A DNA stretch of 63,989 nucleotides from an uncultured Prevotella sp. (GCA_944319815.1 CALUEX010000011.1:1-63989); one strand, 5' to 3'; positions 52,600 to 62,330 are shown, numbered from the stretch's first letter. Notes: generated by a model from the letters alone, not told the origin. Program-made: numbers and translations.

Positions 52600-53214
52600 A
52601 TGCACGAGAAACAACTAATCCTTGCGGCCAAGGCCCTGAGCGTGGTGTTCACGCCGTTCTACCTGCCCGTAGTGGGGCTGGCCAGCCTGCTGGTGTTCAC
52701 ATACCTCAGCCTGTTGCCCTTCAGCTACAAGCTGTTCCTGCTGTTCACCGTATGGCTGTTCACCGTCTTCGTGCCCACCGTGCTCATACGCATCTACCGC
52801 CGCTACCAAGGCTGGTCGGGCATGGCCATGGGCAAGGAGCGGCGCGTCGTGCCCTACGTCATATCCATCGTGTCCTACCTCCTGTGCTGCTACATCATGG
52901 AGGCAGCCCACGTGCCCTACTTCATCCGCTCCATCGTCATAGCCGCCCTCGTGGTGCAGGTGGCCTGCGCCGTCTGCAACGTCTTCATGAACGTGTCCAC
53001 CCACACGGCGGCCATCGGCGGCGTGGCCGGCGCGCTCATGGCCTTCTCGGCCGTGTTCGGCTTCAACCCCGTGTGGTGGCTCTGCGTAGTGCTCGTGCTC
53101 GCCGGACTCGTAGGCACCAGCCGCATGGTGCTGCGCCGCCACTCGCTCCACCAGGTAGTGCTCGGCTTCCTCGTCGGCGTGGCCGGCGCCTTCGCCTCGG
53201 TGCTGCTGGTGTAG
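52600..53214 (+). CDS. PAP2-like membrane phosphatase
   Basis: 204 residues with about five membrane segments. The three phosphatidic-acid-phosphatase-2 motifs can be followed: KERRVVPYV (KxxxRxxP-like), MNVSTHTAAIGG (SxHT) and SRMVLRRHSLHQVVLGFLVG (SRxxxxxHxxxQVxxG). It probably dephosphorylates a membrane lipid phosphate such as undecaprenyl diphosphate or a lipid A phosphate. It lies between rpoN and purE, in the same direction, with repeat dialect on both sides. Confidence 0.8.
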   Translation: MHEKQLILAAKALSVVFTPFYLPVVGLASLLVFTYLSLLPFSYKLFLLFTVWLFTVFVPTVLIRIYRRYQGWSGMAMGKERRVVPYVISIVSYLLCCYIMEAAHVPYFIRSIVIAALVVQVACAVCNVFMNVSTHTAAIGGVAGALMAFSAVFGFNPVWWLCVVLVLAGLVGTSRMVLRRHSLHQVVLGFLVGVAGAFASVLLV

Positions 53215-53360
53215 GGCAGATAAGGCCGACAGGGCTAATAGGCGATAGGGCAAATAAGGCAAATAGGGCCGATAGGCCAGGGGCTGGCCTTCCCAGTCTT
53301 ACCAGCCCTCCCGGAACTCCCAGCCCTCCCAGCCCTCCCAGTTCTCCCGGAATACCATTA
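53215..53360. repeat. GGCCGATAAGG and CCAGCCCTCCCAG dialects between the phosphatase and purE
   Basis: GCAGATAAGGCCGACAGGGC words (53215-53280), then CAGCCCTCCCGGAACTCCC words (53295-53350). No gene. Confidence 0.8.
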
Positions 53361-53380
53361 ACAATAAAATAACACCAACA

Positions 53381-53887
53381 ATGAAACCATTAGTAAGCAT
53401 AATCATGGGCAGCACAAGCGACCTGCCCGTAATGGAGAAGGCCTGCAAGTTCCTCGACGAGATGCACGTGCCCTTCGAAGTCAACGCCCTCTCGGCCCAC
53501 CGCACGCCCGACGCCGTTGAGCGCTTCGCCAAGGAAGCCGCCGGCCGCGGCGTCAAGGTCATCATAGCCGGCGCCGGCATGGCAGCCGCCCTGCCCGGCG
53601 TGATAGCCGCATCGACCACGCTGCCCGTCATCGGCGTGCCCATCAAGGGTATGCTCGACGGCCTCGACGCCATGCTCAGCATCATACAGATGCCCCCGGG
53701 CATACCCGTTGCCACCGTCGGCGTCAACGGCGCGATGAACGCCGCCATACTCGCCGTCGAGATGCTCGCCCTGGCCGACGACGGCATAGCCGCCCGCCTC
53801 GCCGGATACAAGGCCGGGCTCGGCGCGAAAATAGAGAAGGCCAACAAGGAGCTGGCCGAGGTGAAGTATGAGTACAAGACTAATTGA
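53381..53887 (+). CDS. purE: 5-(Carboxyamino)imidazole ribonucleotide mutase
   Basis: 168 residues, class I PurE: converts N5-CAIR to CAIR in purine synthesis. [17 protein letters not shown] near the start, SAHRTPD (conserved active-site histidine), [26 protein letters not shown] and [23 protein letters not shown] are family hallmarks. purK is not adjacent. The gene is followed by a REPIN-like pair. Confidence 0.97.
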   Translation: MKPLVSIIMGSTSDLPVMEKACKFLDEMHVPFEVNALSAHRTPDAVERFAKEAAGRGVKVIIAGAGMAAALPGVIAASTTLPVIGVPIKGMLDGLDAMLSIIQMPPGIPVATVGVNGAMNAAILAVEMLALADDGIAARLAGYKAGLGAKIEKANKELAEVKYEYKTN

Positions 53888-53895
53888 TTTTTCAA

Positions 53896-54032
53896 GGAGT
53901 TAGGTAGTAAAGGAGTTAAGACAAATGCCTTGTCGGCTGCATACGTATTCGGCTTATTGGCCTAATCAGTCTTATTCGGCCACGCAATCACCAAGTAAGG
54001 CATTTGTCTTAACTCCTTTACTACCTAACTCC
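53896..54032. repeat. REPIN-like pair, 36-bp perfect inverted arms
   Basis: Arms 53896-53931 and 53997-54032 are exact reverse complements, each made of GGAGTTAGGTAGTAAAGG and ending AAGACAAATGCCTT. The centre (65 bases) contains ATTGGCCTAATCAGTC words. The right arm reaches to within 36 bases of ispG's start codon. Confidence 0.9.
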
Positions 54033-54067
54033 TTAACTCCTTGAAAAAACTAAAAATAAAAATCGCC

Positions 54068-55918
54068 ATGGACTTATTCAACTACCGCCGCCGCGCCACC
54101 ACCGAGGTGCACGTAGGCGGCACGCCGATGGGCGGCGACAACACGATACGGGTGCAGTCGATGACAACCACGCCCACGGCCGACGTCGCCGCCAGCACGG
54201 CACAGGCAGAGCGCATAGCCGACGCCGGCGGCGAGTACGTCCGCCTTACCACGCAGGGCGTCCGCGAGGCCGAGAGCCTCAAGGACATCAAGGCGCGGAT
54301 GCGCGCCGACGGATACGCCACGCCCATCGTGGCCGACGTGCACTTCAACCCACACGTGGCCGAGGTGGCCGCGCTCCATGCCGACAAGGTGCGCATCAAC
54401 CCAGGCAACTACGTTGACCCCGCCCGCACCTTCCGCCACCTTGAATACACCGACGAAGAGTATGCCGACGAACTGAAGAAAATCGAGGAACGCTTCGTCC
54501 CCCTGCTCCGCATCTGCCGCGAGCACCACACCGCCCTGCGCATAGGCGTCAACCACGGCTCGCTCTCCGACCGCATAATGTCGCGCTACGGCGACACGCC
54601 CGAGGGCATCGTCGAGAGCTGCATGGAGTTCCTCCGCATCTGCCGGCGCGAGAGCTTCGCCGACGTCGTAATATCCATCAAGGCCAGCAACACCGTCGTC
54701 ATGGTGCGCTCCGTGCGCCTGCTCGTCTCGGCAATGGAGCGCGAGGGCATGGACTATCCCCTACACCTCGGCGTCACCGAGGCCGGCGAGGGTGAGGACG
54801 GGCGCATAAAGAGCGCCGTGGGCATAGGCGCGCTCCTGGCCGACGGACTGGGCGACACCGTCCGCGTGTCTTTGAGCGAAGAGCCCGAGGCCGAAATCCC
54901 CGTGGCGCGCCACCTCGTCGATTACGTCACGGCACGCGCCGGCCACACCGTCATCCCCGGCCAGGCCGCCCCAGGCTTCGACTGGCTGCGCCCCGAGCGC
55001 CGCGCCACCACCGCCGTCGGCAACATCGGCGGCAGCCACGTGCCCGTCGTAATAGCCTCGATGCTCGGCGGAGGCGACCCCTCGGCGCTGTCGGCCGACG
55101 GCGAACTCGTGCCCGACTACGTCTACACGGGCCAGCAACTGCCCTCGCGTCGCATCGAGGGCCAGCATTACATCGTTGACTTCAACGTCTACGGCGCCCT
55201 GGCCGACCGCGAAGGCGTCTACCCAATCTTCCCATACAACGCCGTGCCCTTCATCTCCACGGTCAAGGCCGACGTCAAGTTCCTCGTCCTTCCCTACGGC
55301 GCCGACGCCGACGAGTACACCGCTTGCCTCAAGGCCCACCCCGAGGTAGTCGTCATAAGCGTAAGCAACCACGCCAACCGCCTCGGCGAGCAGCGCGCCC
55401 TGGCCCACGAGATGATGGCCGCCGGCCTGCAGAACCCCATCGTCTTCTGCCAGGCCTACCGCCACGCGGCCGAGGAGAAAGGCGACTTCCAGCTCGAAGC
55501 CGCCGCCGACATGGGCGCCCTGATGTTCGACGGCCTCACCGACGGCCTCTGGCTCATGAACGACGGCACGCTGCCCGCGGCCGACGTCACCGCCACCGCC
55601 TTCGGCATACTGCAGGCCGCGCGGCTCCGCACGTCGAAGACCGAGTACATCAGCTGTCCCGGCTGCGGCCGCACCCTCTACGACCTGCGCTCTACCATCG
55701 CCCGCATCAAGGAAGCCACGCGCGGCATGAAGGGCCTCAAAATAGGCATCATGGGCTGCATCGTCAACGGTCCCGGCGAGATGGCCGACGCCGACTACGG
55801 CTACGTAGGCGCCGGCCGCGGCCGCATCTCCCTCTACAAGGGCAAGCAGTGCGTCGAGAAGAACATCCCAGAGGAAGAGGCCGTCGAGCACCTGCTCAGG
55901 TTAATCAATGAAGGGTGA
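54068..55918 (+). CDS. ispG: 4-Hydroxy-3-methylbut-2-enyl diphosphate synthase (long form)
   Basis: 616 residues from the ATG at 54068; an upstream TTG is repeat-derived. This MEP-pathway enzyme makes HMBPP with an iron-sulfur cluster. TIM-barrel half: TIRVQSMTTTPTADVAAS, VADVHFNP, KVRINPGNY, LRIGVNHGSLSDRI, SIKASN. The middle is a large insertion typical of Bacteroidetes and plant IspG. The C-terminal half carries the cluster cysteines: ISCPGCGRTLYDL and GIMGCIVNGPGEMADADYGYVG. The MEP pathway is consistent with the polyprenyl synthetase at the other end. Confidence 0.97.
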   Translation: MDLFNYRRRATTEVHVGGTPMGGDNTIRVQSMTTTPTADVAASTAQAERIADAGGEYVRLTTQGVREAESLKDIKARMRADGYATPIVADVHFNPHVAEVAALHADKVRINPGNYVDPARTFRHLEYTDEEYADELKKIEERFVPLLRICREHHTALRIGVNHGSLSDRIMSRYGDTPEGIVESCMEFLRICRRESFADVVISIKASNTVVMVRSVRLLVSAMEREGMDYPLHLGVTEAGEGEDGRIKSAVGIGALLADGLGDTVRVSLSEEPEAEIPVARHLVDYVTARAGHTVIPGQAAPGFDWLRPERRATTAVGNIGGSHVPVVIASMLGGGDPSALSADGELVPDYVYTGQQLPSRRIEGQHYIVDFNVYGALADREGVYPIFPYNAVPFISTVKADVKFLVLPYGADADEYTACLKAHPEVVVISVSNHANRLGEQRALAHEMMAAGLQNPIVFCQAYRHAAEEKGDFQLEAAADMGALMFDGLTDGLWLMNDGTLPAADVTATAFGILQAARLRTSKTEYISCPGCGRTLYDLRSTIARIKEATRGMKGLKIGIMGCIVNGPGEMADADYGYVGAGRGRISLYKGKQCVEKNIPEEEAVEHLLRLINEG

Positions 55919-56298
55919 GAAGGTAAGAAGGTGAGGAGGTGAAAAATAACTTATATATTATCTACAAGATTTAACATCCTCACTTTCTCACTTTCTCACC
56001 TTTTCACCTTTAAAACGTTGACTTTCGCCCTGTAAAAGGTGCCCAATCGCAGCATGAAAGGCGTTAAACGGCGAGGGTGCTGACAGCCAGGCAGTTACCC
56101 GCAAGGCAGCGAATATTGTGCGTCCCGACGTTTTTTTGGCCATACGACGGCCGAAAAACGTCGGGACGTCATGTTTTGTCACCGCAAATTGCTATATTTG
56201 CAGAGGGTAAGTTGCACCCGGCCTGCCTTTGGCACCCATGCCTCCGGCCTGTATGCATCATCCCGGCAACATTATTTATTACTTGAAAACTTTACGCC
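55919..56298. other. Cas9 upstream region: dialect, 48-bp palindrome and promoter
   Basis: 55919-56015 consists of GGTGAGAAGG words and their inverse CTCACTTTCTCACC. 56121-56168 is a palindrome with 15-bp arms CGTCCCGACGTTTTT and AAAAACGTCGGGACG. A TATATTTG -7 box (56193-56200) with a poorly placed TTTTG (14-base spacing) probably drives cas9, giving a 90-nt leader. No anti-repeat complementary to the CRISPR repeat was found here. Confidence 0.65.
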
Positions 56299-59200
56299 AT
56301 GAAAAAGATACTTGGACTCGACCTCGGCACGAACAGCATCGGATGGGCCGTGGTAACGCATGAAAACGATAGTGACGAACTGACACAGGCGAGCCTTGTG
56401 GAGGCCTGTGGCAGCCGCATAATCCCGATGGATGCCGCAATACAGGGAGATTTTGAGAGTGGTAATTCCGTTTCGCAGACGGCCGAGCGTACCGGTTACC
56501 GTAGTATACGGCGGTTGCGTGAGCGATGCCTGTTAAGGCGCGAACGGCTCAACAGGGTGCTTGACGTGATGGGCTTCTTGCCCGCGCATTATGCGGCGTC
56601 GTTGACGCGATACGGCAAGTTCAAGGAGGCTGGCGGCTGCAAGTTGGCCTGGCGCAAGGACGGTGAGGGTAGGTACGAGTTTGTGTTCAAGGACTCCTAT
56701 GCCGGGATGCTGGCCGACTTCAGGAGGTGTCAGGCCGAATGGCTCGGCGAAGGCTCTCTCGTGCCTTACGACTGGACTATCTACTACTTGCGCAAGAAGG
56801 CATTGACACAGGCCATAACAAAAGAGGAGCTGGCTTGGATATTGCTCAACTTCAACCAAAAACGGGGCTATTACCAACTGCGCGGCGAAGACACCGACGG
56901 CGAGAAGGACAAGCAGGAGGAGTATTATGCGCTGAAAGTGGTTGACGTAGTTGACACGGGCGAGCGCAAGGGTAGGGACACGTGGTATGACATAATATTG
57001 GAGAACGGCATGGTATATCACCGCACCGCGGCCACGCCGCCCGACTGGATAGGCAAGGTGAAGGAGTTTATCGTGACAACACAGCTTGACAAGAACGGAA
57101 GGCCGAAGACCGACAAGGACGGCACGGTGAAGCGCTCGTTCCGAATGCCGAAGGAAGACGACTGGACGCTCATGAAGAAAAAGACCGAAGCCGACATTGA
57201 CCGCTCGGGAAAGACCGTGGGCGAGTATATCTACGACACCCTGCTGGCCAACCCGAGACAGAAAATCAGGGGCAAGCTCGTGCGAACCGTGGAGCGCAAG
57301 TATTACAGGCAAGAGCTTAAGAGTATACTCGATGCGCAAAAAGCCTTTATGCCGGAACTGTCCGACGGCGCCCTTTACGATGCTTGCATAGAGGAGCTTT
57401 ATGGTGCAAACGATGCCTACCGGCAATCCATAAAGGAGCGCGGATTTACTTACCTGTTCGTTGACGACATTATATTTTACCAGCGTCCGCTCAAGAGCAA
57501 GAAGTCGCTAATCGGCGACTGCCCTTACGAAAGCCATGCTTATATTGACCCCGAGACGGGTGAACGCAAGACGGCGGCCGTTAAGTGCGTGGCCAAGTCG
57601 AACCCCTTGTACCAGGAGTTCCGCCTTTGGCAGTTCGTGGCAAACCTGCGGATATACCAACGGCAGAAAGAGGTGGACGGAATATTACGCATTGACGTTG
57701 ACGTTACGGATGAATTTCTTGGTACGGTCAGCGACCGTGAGAGACTGTTTGACTGGCTTAACGGCAGGAAAGACATAAGTGAGGACACCCTGCTTGAAAA
57801 GTTACTCGGAATGAAGAAGCCGGGCGGCAAGGACTCGCAATGGCCTTACCGATGGAACTACGTCGAGGACAAGGTGTACCCATGTAACGAAACACGCGGC
57901 AAGATGCTTGAATACTTCGGCAAGGCTGGCATTTGCGGCAGTGCCCTCACAGCCTGTTTAGAGGCAGGGCTGTGGCACATACTTTATTCAGTGGAGGACA
58001 GGCAGGAGCTTGCAAAGGCTTTAGTGACGTTTGCAGAGAAACACAAACTCGGCGAGAGTTTTGCCGGCGTGTTCGCTAAGTTTCCGCCGTTCAAGAAAGA
58101 CTATGGCGCCTATTCAGAGAAGGCCATAAAGAGATTGTTGCCGCTTATGCGCATGGGCAGCAGGTGGAGCGAAAGCGGAATAGACGAAGAAACCCGCGGG
58201 CGAATAATGAAAATAATAAACGGGGAGTATGACGAAACGATAAAGAACCGTGTGAGGGAGAAAGCCATCAACCTGACGGATATTACGGACTTCAGCGGAC
58301 TTCCGTTATGGCTGGCGTGCTATGTGGTTTACGACAGGCATTCGGAAGCCAGGGACGTGACTAAATGGAGTTCGCCTGACGACATTGACGATTACCTCGG
58401 GGGCTTCAGGCAGCATTCGTTGCGCAATCCGATAGTTGAGCAGGTCGTTACCGAGACGCTGCGTACCGTGCGCGACGTGTGGCGTAAATATGGGCGCATC
58501 GACGAGATACACATAGAGATGGGCCGTGAAATGAAGCAGACCGCCGAACAGCGCAAGAAGGCCACGCAGCGCATTAAAGATAACGAGAACGCCAACATGA
58601 GGGCCAAGGTGTTGCTGGCGGAGTTCATGAACCCGGAGTTCGGGATAGAAGGCGTGCGCCCCTATTCGCCGAGCCAGCAGGAGCTGTTGCGCATTTACGA
58701 AGACGGGGTACTCGGAAGCGTAGGCAAAGTGGACGACGGCATAGGCGAGATAATGCGTAAGCTGGGCGAAGCTGACGCCAAGAAGCGCCCCACAAAGGCC
58801 GAAGTGATGCGTTACAGGTTGTGGCTTGACCAGAAGTACCAGTCTCCTTATACAGGCAGGTTCATCCCCCTTGCACGGCTTTTCACTGCCGACTACCAGG
58901 TAGAGCACATAATCCCGCAGTCGCGCTATTTCGACGATTCGTTCTCTAACAAGGTTATATGCGAGTCGGCCGTCAACAGCCTGAAGGACAGGATGCTCGG
59001 CATGGAGTTCATAAAGGAGAAGCACGGGCAGGTGGTAGAGTTGGGCAACGGTGCCACCGCCACTATTCTTGGCATTGACGAGTATGAGCGTCTCGTAGCC
59101 GACAACTACAAGGGCAATCCTTCCAAGATGCGCAAACTGCTCATGGACGACATTCCCGACGGCTTTATAGCCCGCCAGCTCAACGACAGCCGGTATATAA

Positions 59201-60897
59201 GCAAATTGGTAAAGACGCTTGTTTCAAATGTAGTGCGCGAGGAAGGAGAGGAGCAGGACATATCCAAGAACGTCATAGCCACCAACGGCACGATAACCGA
59301 CAGGCTTAAGAAGGACTGGGGCGTTAACGACGTGTGGAACCGCATAGTGATGCCACGCTTCAAGCGCCTTAACGAACTTACGGGCACAGGTAAGTTTACG
59401 TCGGTAAGTGTTTCTGGGCATGAGATACCTGATGTGCCTTTTGATTTGCAAAAAGGCTTCAGCAAGAAGAGGATAGACCATCGCCATCATGCCATGGACG
59501 CCATAGTGATAGCCTGCACCACGAGGGAGCACGTCAACCTGATGAATAACGAGGCTGCCATGTCGGGCAACAATGCCAACCGCTATCAGCTGTCGCGTAA
59601 GCTGAGACGGTATGAACAGGTTGAAATAACAAAGGACGGGGAACGCAAGTCAATATCCGTGGCAAGGGAGTTCATGAAGCCTTGGCCGGCGTTTACCACC
59701 GACATTGAAGAGGCCCTGCGTGGCATCGTTGTCAGTTTCAAGCAGAACCTCAGGATTATCAACAAGACGGTGAACAGATACCAGCATTTCGAAAATGGCA
59801 AGAAAAGCTCGGAAAAACAAGTAAAGGGTGATAGTTGGGCCGTGCGCAAACCGCTGCACAAGGAGACGGTGTTCGGTGAAGTAAACCTTCGCTTTGTGCG
59901 GGAAGTGACGTTGAAGCAAGCTCTTAAGCAGCCTAAGTCGATTGTCGATAAGGAGCTGAAACTCAAAATTAAGGCCATGCTCGAGCTTGGCTACGACGAA
60001 AGGAGGATAAGGCAATACTTCGAGACGAACAAGGAGGCATGGCAGGATTTCAATCCCGCTAAAGTAAAAGTTTATTATTATACGAAAGATGTGTGTGACG
60101 ATAACGGGAACGTTAAGGAACGTTATTTTGCCACACGTAAGGACATCGTAGGAGAACTTAGCATTAAAGACGCTGGAAAGGCTAAAGCCAAGATTAGCAA
60201 GATTACCGACACAGGCATACAGAAAATACTGTTGCGGCATCTCGAGGCATACGGTGGCGATGCCGAACTGGCATTCTCGCCTGAGGGCGTCGATGCCATG
60301 AACCTCAACATCGCCGGCCTGAACAATGGCAAGTTCCATCAGCCAATATACAAGGTAAGGATGTACGAAAAGGCCGACAAGTACCCCGTCGGCAAGTTAG
60401 GCAACAAGGAATCGAAGTTTGTAGAGGCCGCAAAAGGCACAAACCTGTTCTTCGCCGTTTATGAGTCGGAGGATATTGACAAGGTCACAGGCTGTATGAA
60501 AAAGAAACGCTCGTATGCTACCGTCCCCCTCTATGAAGCCGTTAGACGTGCAAAGGTGGGACTGCCACTTGCTCCTGATGATGCCAACGGCAATAAGCCT
60601 GCTTTCGTTATCTCGCCAAATGACCTTGTATATCTACCGACAAAAGAGGATTTGGAACGTGGGACGATAATCACCCCGCTTGACAATGGCAGGATTTATA
60701 AGATGGTATCGTCGTCAGGTAATCAATGTTTCTTTATTAAGTATGAAGTTGCAAGTGCTATCGTTGACAAGTATGAATTTTCATCGCTTAATAAAATGGA
60801 GCGTGCCATTACGGGAGAAATGATTAAGGAAACCTGTGTGCCCATAAAGGTTGATAGGTTAGGTAACATTATCGAAATAAGCGGAAAGGAACCATGA
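56299..60897 (+). CDS. cas9: CRISPR-associated endonuclease Cas9 (type II-C, large form)
   Basis: 1532 residues, on the long side for Cas9. RuvC-I: ILGLDLGTNSIGWAVV with D8. Arginine-rich bridge helix: RSIRRLRERCLLRRERLNRVL. RuvC-II: IHIEMGRE with E740. HNH: YQVEHIIPQSRYFDDSFSNKVI with H870. RuvC-III: DHRHHAMDAIVIA with H1064 and D1067. All catalytic residues are visible, so it should cut both strands of target DNA guided by crRNA and tracrRNA. A very long region between the bridge helix and RuvC-II is the recognition lobe, and about 450 residues follow RuvC-III for PAM interaction. cas1 starts inside the stop codon region (ATGATAA overlap). No csn2 or cas4 is present, which defines subtype II-C. 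Confidence 0.96.
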   Translation: MKKILGLDLGTNSIGWAVVTHENDSDELTQASLVEACGSRIIPMDAAIQGDFESGNSVSQTAERTGYRSIRRLRERCLLRRERLNRVLDVMGFLPAHYAASLTRYGKFKEAGGCKLAWRKDGEGRYEFVFKDSYAGMLADFRRCQAEWLGEGSLVPYDWTIYYLRKKALTQAITKEELAWILLNFNQKRGYYQLRGEDTDGEKDKQEEYYALKVVDVVDTGERKGRDTWYDIILENGMVYHRTAATPPDWIGKVKEFIVTTQLDKNGRPKTDKDGTVKRSFRMPKEDDWTLMKKKTEADIDRSGKTVGEYIYDTLLANPRQKIRGKLVRTVERKYYRQELKSILDAQKAFMPELSDGALYDACIEELYGANDAYRQSIKERGFTYLFVDDIIFYQRPLKSKKSLIGDCPYESHAYIDPETGERKTAAVKCVAKSNPLYQEFRLWQFVANLRIYQRQKEVDGILRIDVDVTDEFLGTVSDRERLFDWLNGRKDISEDTLLEKLLGMKKPGGKDSQWPYRWNYVEDKVYPCNETRGKMLEYFGKAGICGSALTACLEAGLWHILYSVEDRQELAKALVTFAEKHKLGESFAGVFAKFPPFKKDYGAYSEKAIKRLLPLMRMGSRWSESGIDEETRGRIMKIINGEYDETIKNRVREKAINLTDITDFSGLPLWLACYVVYDRHSEARDVTKWSSPDDIDDYLGGFRQHSLRNPIVEQVVTETLRTVRDVWRKYGRIDEIHIEMGREMKQTAEQRKKATQRIKDNENANMRAKVLLAEFMNPEFGIEGVRPYSPSQQELLRIYEDGVLGSVGKVDDGIGEIMRKLGEADAKKRPTKAEVMRYRLWLDQKYQSPYTGRFIPLARLFTADYQVEHIIPQSRYFDDSFSNKVICESAVNSLKDRMLGMEFIKEKHGQVVELGNGATATILGIDEYERLVADNYKGNPSKMRKLLMDDIPDGFIARQLNDSRYISKLVKTLVSNVVREEGEEQDISKNVIATNGTITDRLKKDWGVNDVWNRIVMPRFKRLNELTGTGKFTSVSVSGHEIPDVPFDLQKGFSKKRIDHRHHAMDAIVIACTTREHVNLMNNEAAMSGNNANRYQLSRKLRRYEQVEITKDGERKSISVAREFMKPWPAFTTDIEEALRGIVVSFKQNLRIINKTVNRYQHFENGKKSSEKQVKGDSWAVRKPLHKETVFGEVNLRFVREVTLKQALKQPKSIVDKELKLKIKAMLELGYDERRIRQYFETNKEAWQDFNPAKVKVYYYTKDVCDDNGNVKERYFATRKDIVGELSIKDAGKAKAKISKITDTGIQKILLRHLEAYGGDAELAFSPEGVDAMNLNIAGLNNGKFHQPIYKVRMYEKADKYPVGKLGNKESKFVEAAKGTNLFFAVYESEDIDKVTGCMKKKRSYATVPLYEAVRRAKVGLPLAPDDANGNKPAFVISPNDLVYLPTKEDLERGTIITPLDNGRIYKMVSSSGNQCFFIKYEVASAIVDKYEFSSLNKMERAITGEMIKETCVPIKVDRLGNIIEISGKEP

Positions 60898-61838
60898 TAA
60901 AACGAACGTTATGCTTTACCAACCCGGCCTACCTCTCGCTGAAGGACAGGCAGATGGTGATACGCCTGCCGGAGGTGGAGAAGGGCGACGTGCCCGACGT
61001 GGTGAAGGCGGAGGCCGTGAGGACGGTGCCCGTCGAGGACATCGGCGTCGTGGTGCTCGACAACCGCCGGATAACCGTTACGCACGGGCTGCTTGAGGCG
61101 TTGCTCGAGAACAACTGCTCCGTCATCACGTGCGACGGCCGCAGTATGCCCGTGGGGCTGATGCTCCCGCTCTGCGGCAACACCCTGCAGGGCGAGCGCT
61201 TCCGCGACCAGCTCGGCGCGTCGCTGCCGCTGAAGAAGCAGCTCTGGCAACAGACGGTTAGGATGAAAATAGACAACCAGGCGGCCGTGCTCGCACGCCA
61301 TGCGGGGGCCGAGGCGGGATGTATGCGCCGCTGGTCGGCCGACGTGCGCAGCGGCGACCCCGACAATCTTGAGGGCCGTGCGGCTGCCTACTATTGGCGC
61401 AACCTGTTCGCCGGAGTGCCCGGGCTTGGCGGCTTCACGCGCGACCGCGAGGGCATACCGCCCAACAACCTCCTCAATTACGGCTACGCCATCCTGCGCG
61501 CCGTCATAGCCCGCTCGCTCGTGTCGAGCGGACTGCTGCCCACTCTCGGCATACACCACCACAACCGCTATAACGCCTACTGCCTGGCCGACGACGTGAT
61601 GGAGCCTTACCGCCCGTATGTTGACGAGCTGGTGATGGGCATCGTCGTAGAGCTTGGAGGCGTCGTGCCGGCCGACATCACGCGCGACCTGAAGATGCGG
61701 CTGCTCGGCATACCCGTCATTGACGTAAAGGTGGGCGGTCGCCGCAGTCCGCTGATGGTGGCCGCCACGCAGACCACGGCCTCGCTCTACAAGTGCTTCA
61801 CGGGCGAGGCGCGCCGCATAGCCTACCCCGAGATGTAG
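60894..61838 (+). CDS. cas1: CRISPR integrase Cas1
   Basis: 314 residues. The type II Cas1 motifs are there: NLEGRAAAYYWR with catalytic E160, GIHHHNRYNAYCLADDVMEPYRP with H221-H223 and D233/D234. N-terminal beta domain starts MIKRTLCFTNPAYLSLKDRQMVIRL. It integrates new spacers with Cas2, and Cas9 probably helps choose them by PAM. It overlaps cas9 by 4 bases (start ATG within the cas9 stop). Confidence 0.97.
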   Translation: MIKRTLCFTNPAYLSLKDRQMVIRLPEVEKGDVPDVVKAEAVRTVPVEDIGVVVLDNRRITVTHGLLEALLENNCSVITCDGRSMPVGLMLPLCGNTLQGERFRDQLGASLPLKKQLWQQTVRMKIDNQAAVLARHAGAEAGCMRRWSADVRSGDPDNLEGRAAAYYWRNLFAGVPGLGGFTRDREGIPPNNLLNYGYAILRAVIARSLVSSGLLPTLGIHHHNRYNAYCLADDVMEPYRPYVDELVMGIVVELGGVVPADITRDLKMRLLGIPVIDVKVGGRRSPLMVAATQTTASLYKCFTGEARRIAYPEM

Positions 61839-61892
61839 CATTCCCGTCCCATCGTCTCACCTTCTCACCTTTTCACCCTCTCACCTTCAAAA

Positions 61893-62228
61893 ATGCCCGA
61901 CCGTTTCAGCGAATACAGGATTATGTGGATACTCGTGTTTTTCGACCTTCCCACCGAGACGAAGCGCGACAAGCAGGCTTACGCCCTGTTCCGCAAGAAC
62001 CTGCAGCGCGACGGCTTCACGATGTTCCAGTTCTCCATCTACGTGCGCCACTGCGCCAGCATGGAGAACGCCCAGGCGCACATCCGCCGCGTAAGGTCGT
62101 TCCTCCCAAAGTACGGCCACGTCGGCGTGCTCTGCATCACCGACAAGCAGTTCGGCTCCATCGAGCTGTTCTACGGCAAGAAGCCCGTAGAGCCGAACGC
62201 CCCGGGGCAGCAGCTCGAGCTTTTCTGA
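61893..62228 (+). CDS. cas2: CRISPR integration protein Cas2
   Basis: 111 residues. MWILVFFDLPTETKRDKQAYALFRKNLQRDGF is the Cas2 opening (beta strand with conserved D), then SIYVRHCASMENAQAH and HVGVLCITDKQFG. It bridges two Cas1 dimers in spacer integration. The 54-base gap after cas1 is CACCTTCTCACC dialect. Confidence 0.95.
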   Translation: MPDRFSEYRIMWILVFFDLPTETKRDKQAYALFRKNLQRDGFTMFQFSIYVRHCASMENAQAHIRRVRSFLPKYGHVGVLCITDKQFGSIELFYGKKPVEPNAPGQQLELF

Positions 62229-62255
62229 CAATCGTTTTTTATGGTTGTTTAACAT

Positions 62256-62288
62256 TGCGGCAAGGCTTTCCGGTGCCTTTCCCGCCGT
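62256..62288 (+). ncRNA. Stem-loop after cas2, GCGGCAAGGC...GCCTTTCCCGC
   Basis: A compound hairpin with AAGGC/GCCTT inner stem and GCGG/CCGC outer pairing. Inner stems of this kind resemble the nexus hairpin of some tracrRNAs, but no anti-repeat could be found just upstream on the plus strand, so it may be only a leader or a 3' UTR structure. Confidence 0.25.
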
Positions 62289-62330
62289 CTTTCATTGTAA
62301 ATGGCTGTATGCCAACATTAGGTTTAGAAA

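Noticed and set aside
55919-56298. Anti-repeat (tracrRNA) upstream of cas9
   Set aside because: Both strands were read for GCAAATCAC-like sequence. Only short matches such as GCAAATT were found, which is too little.
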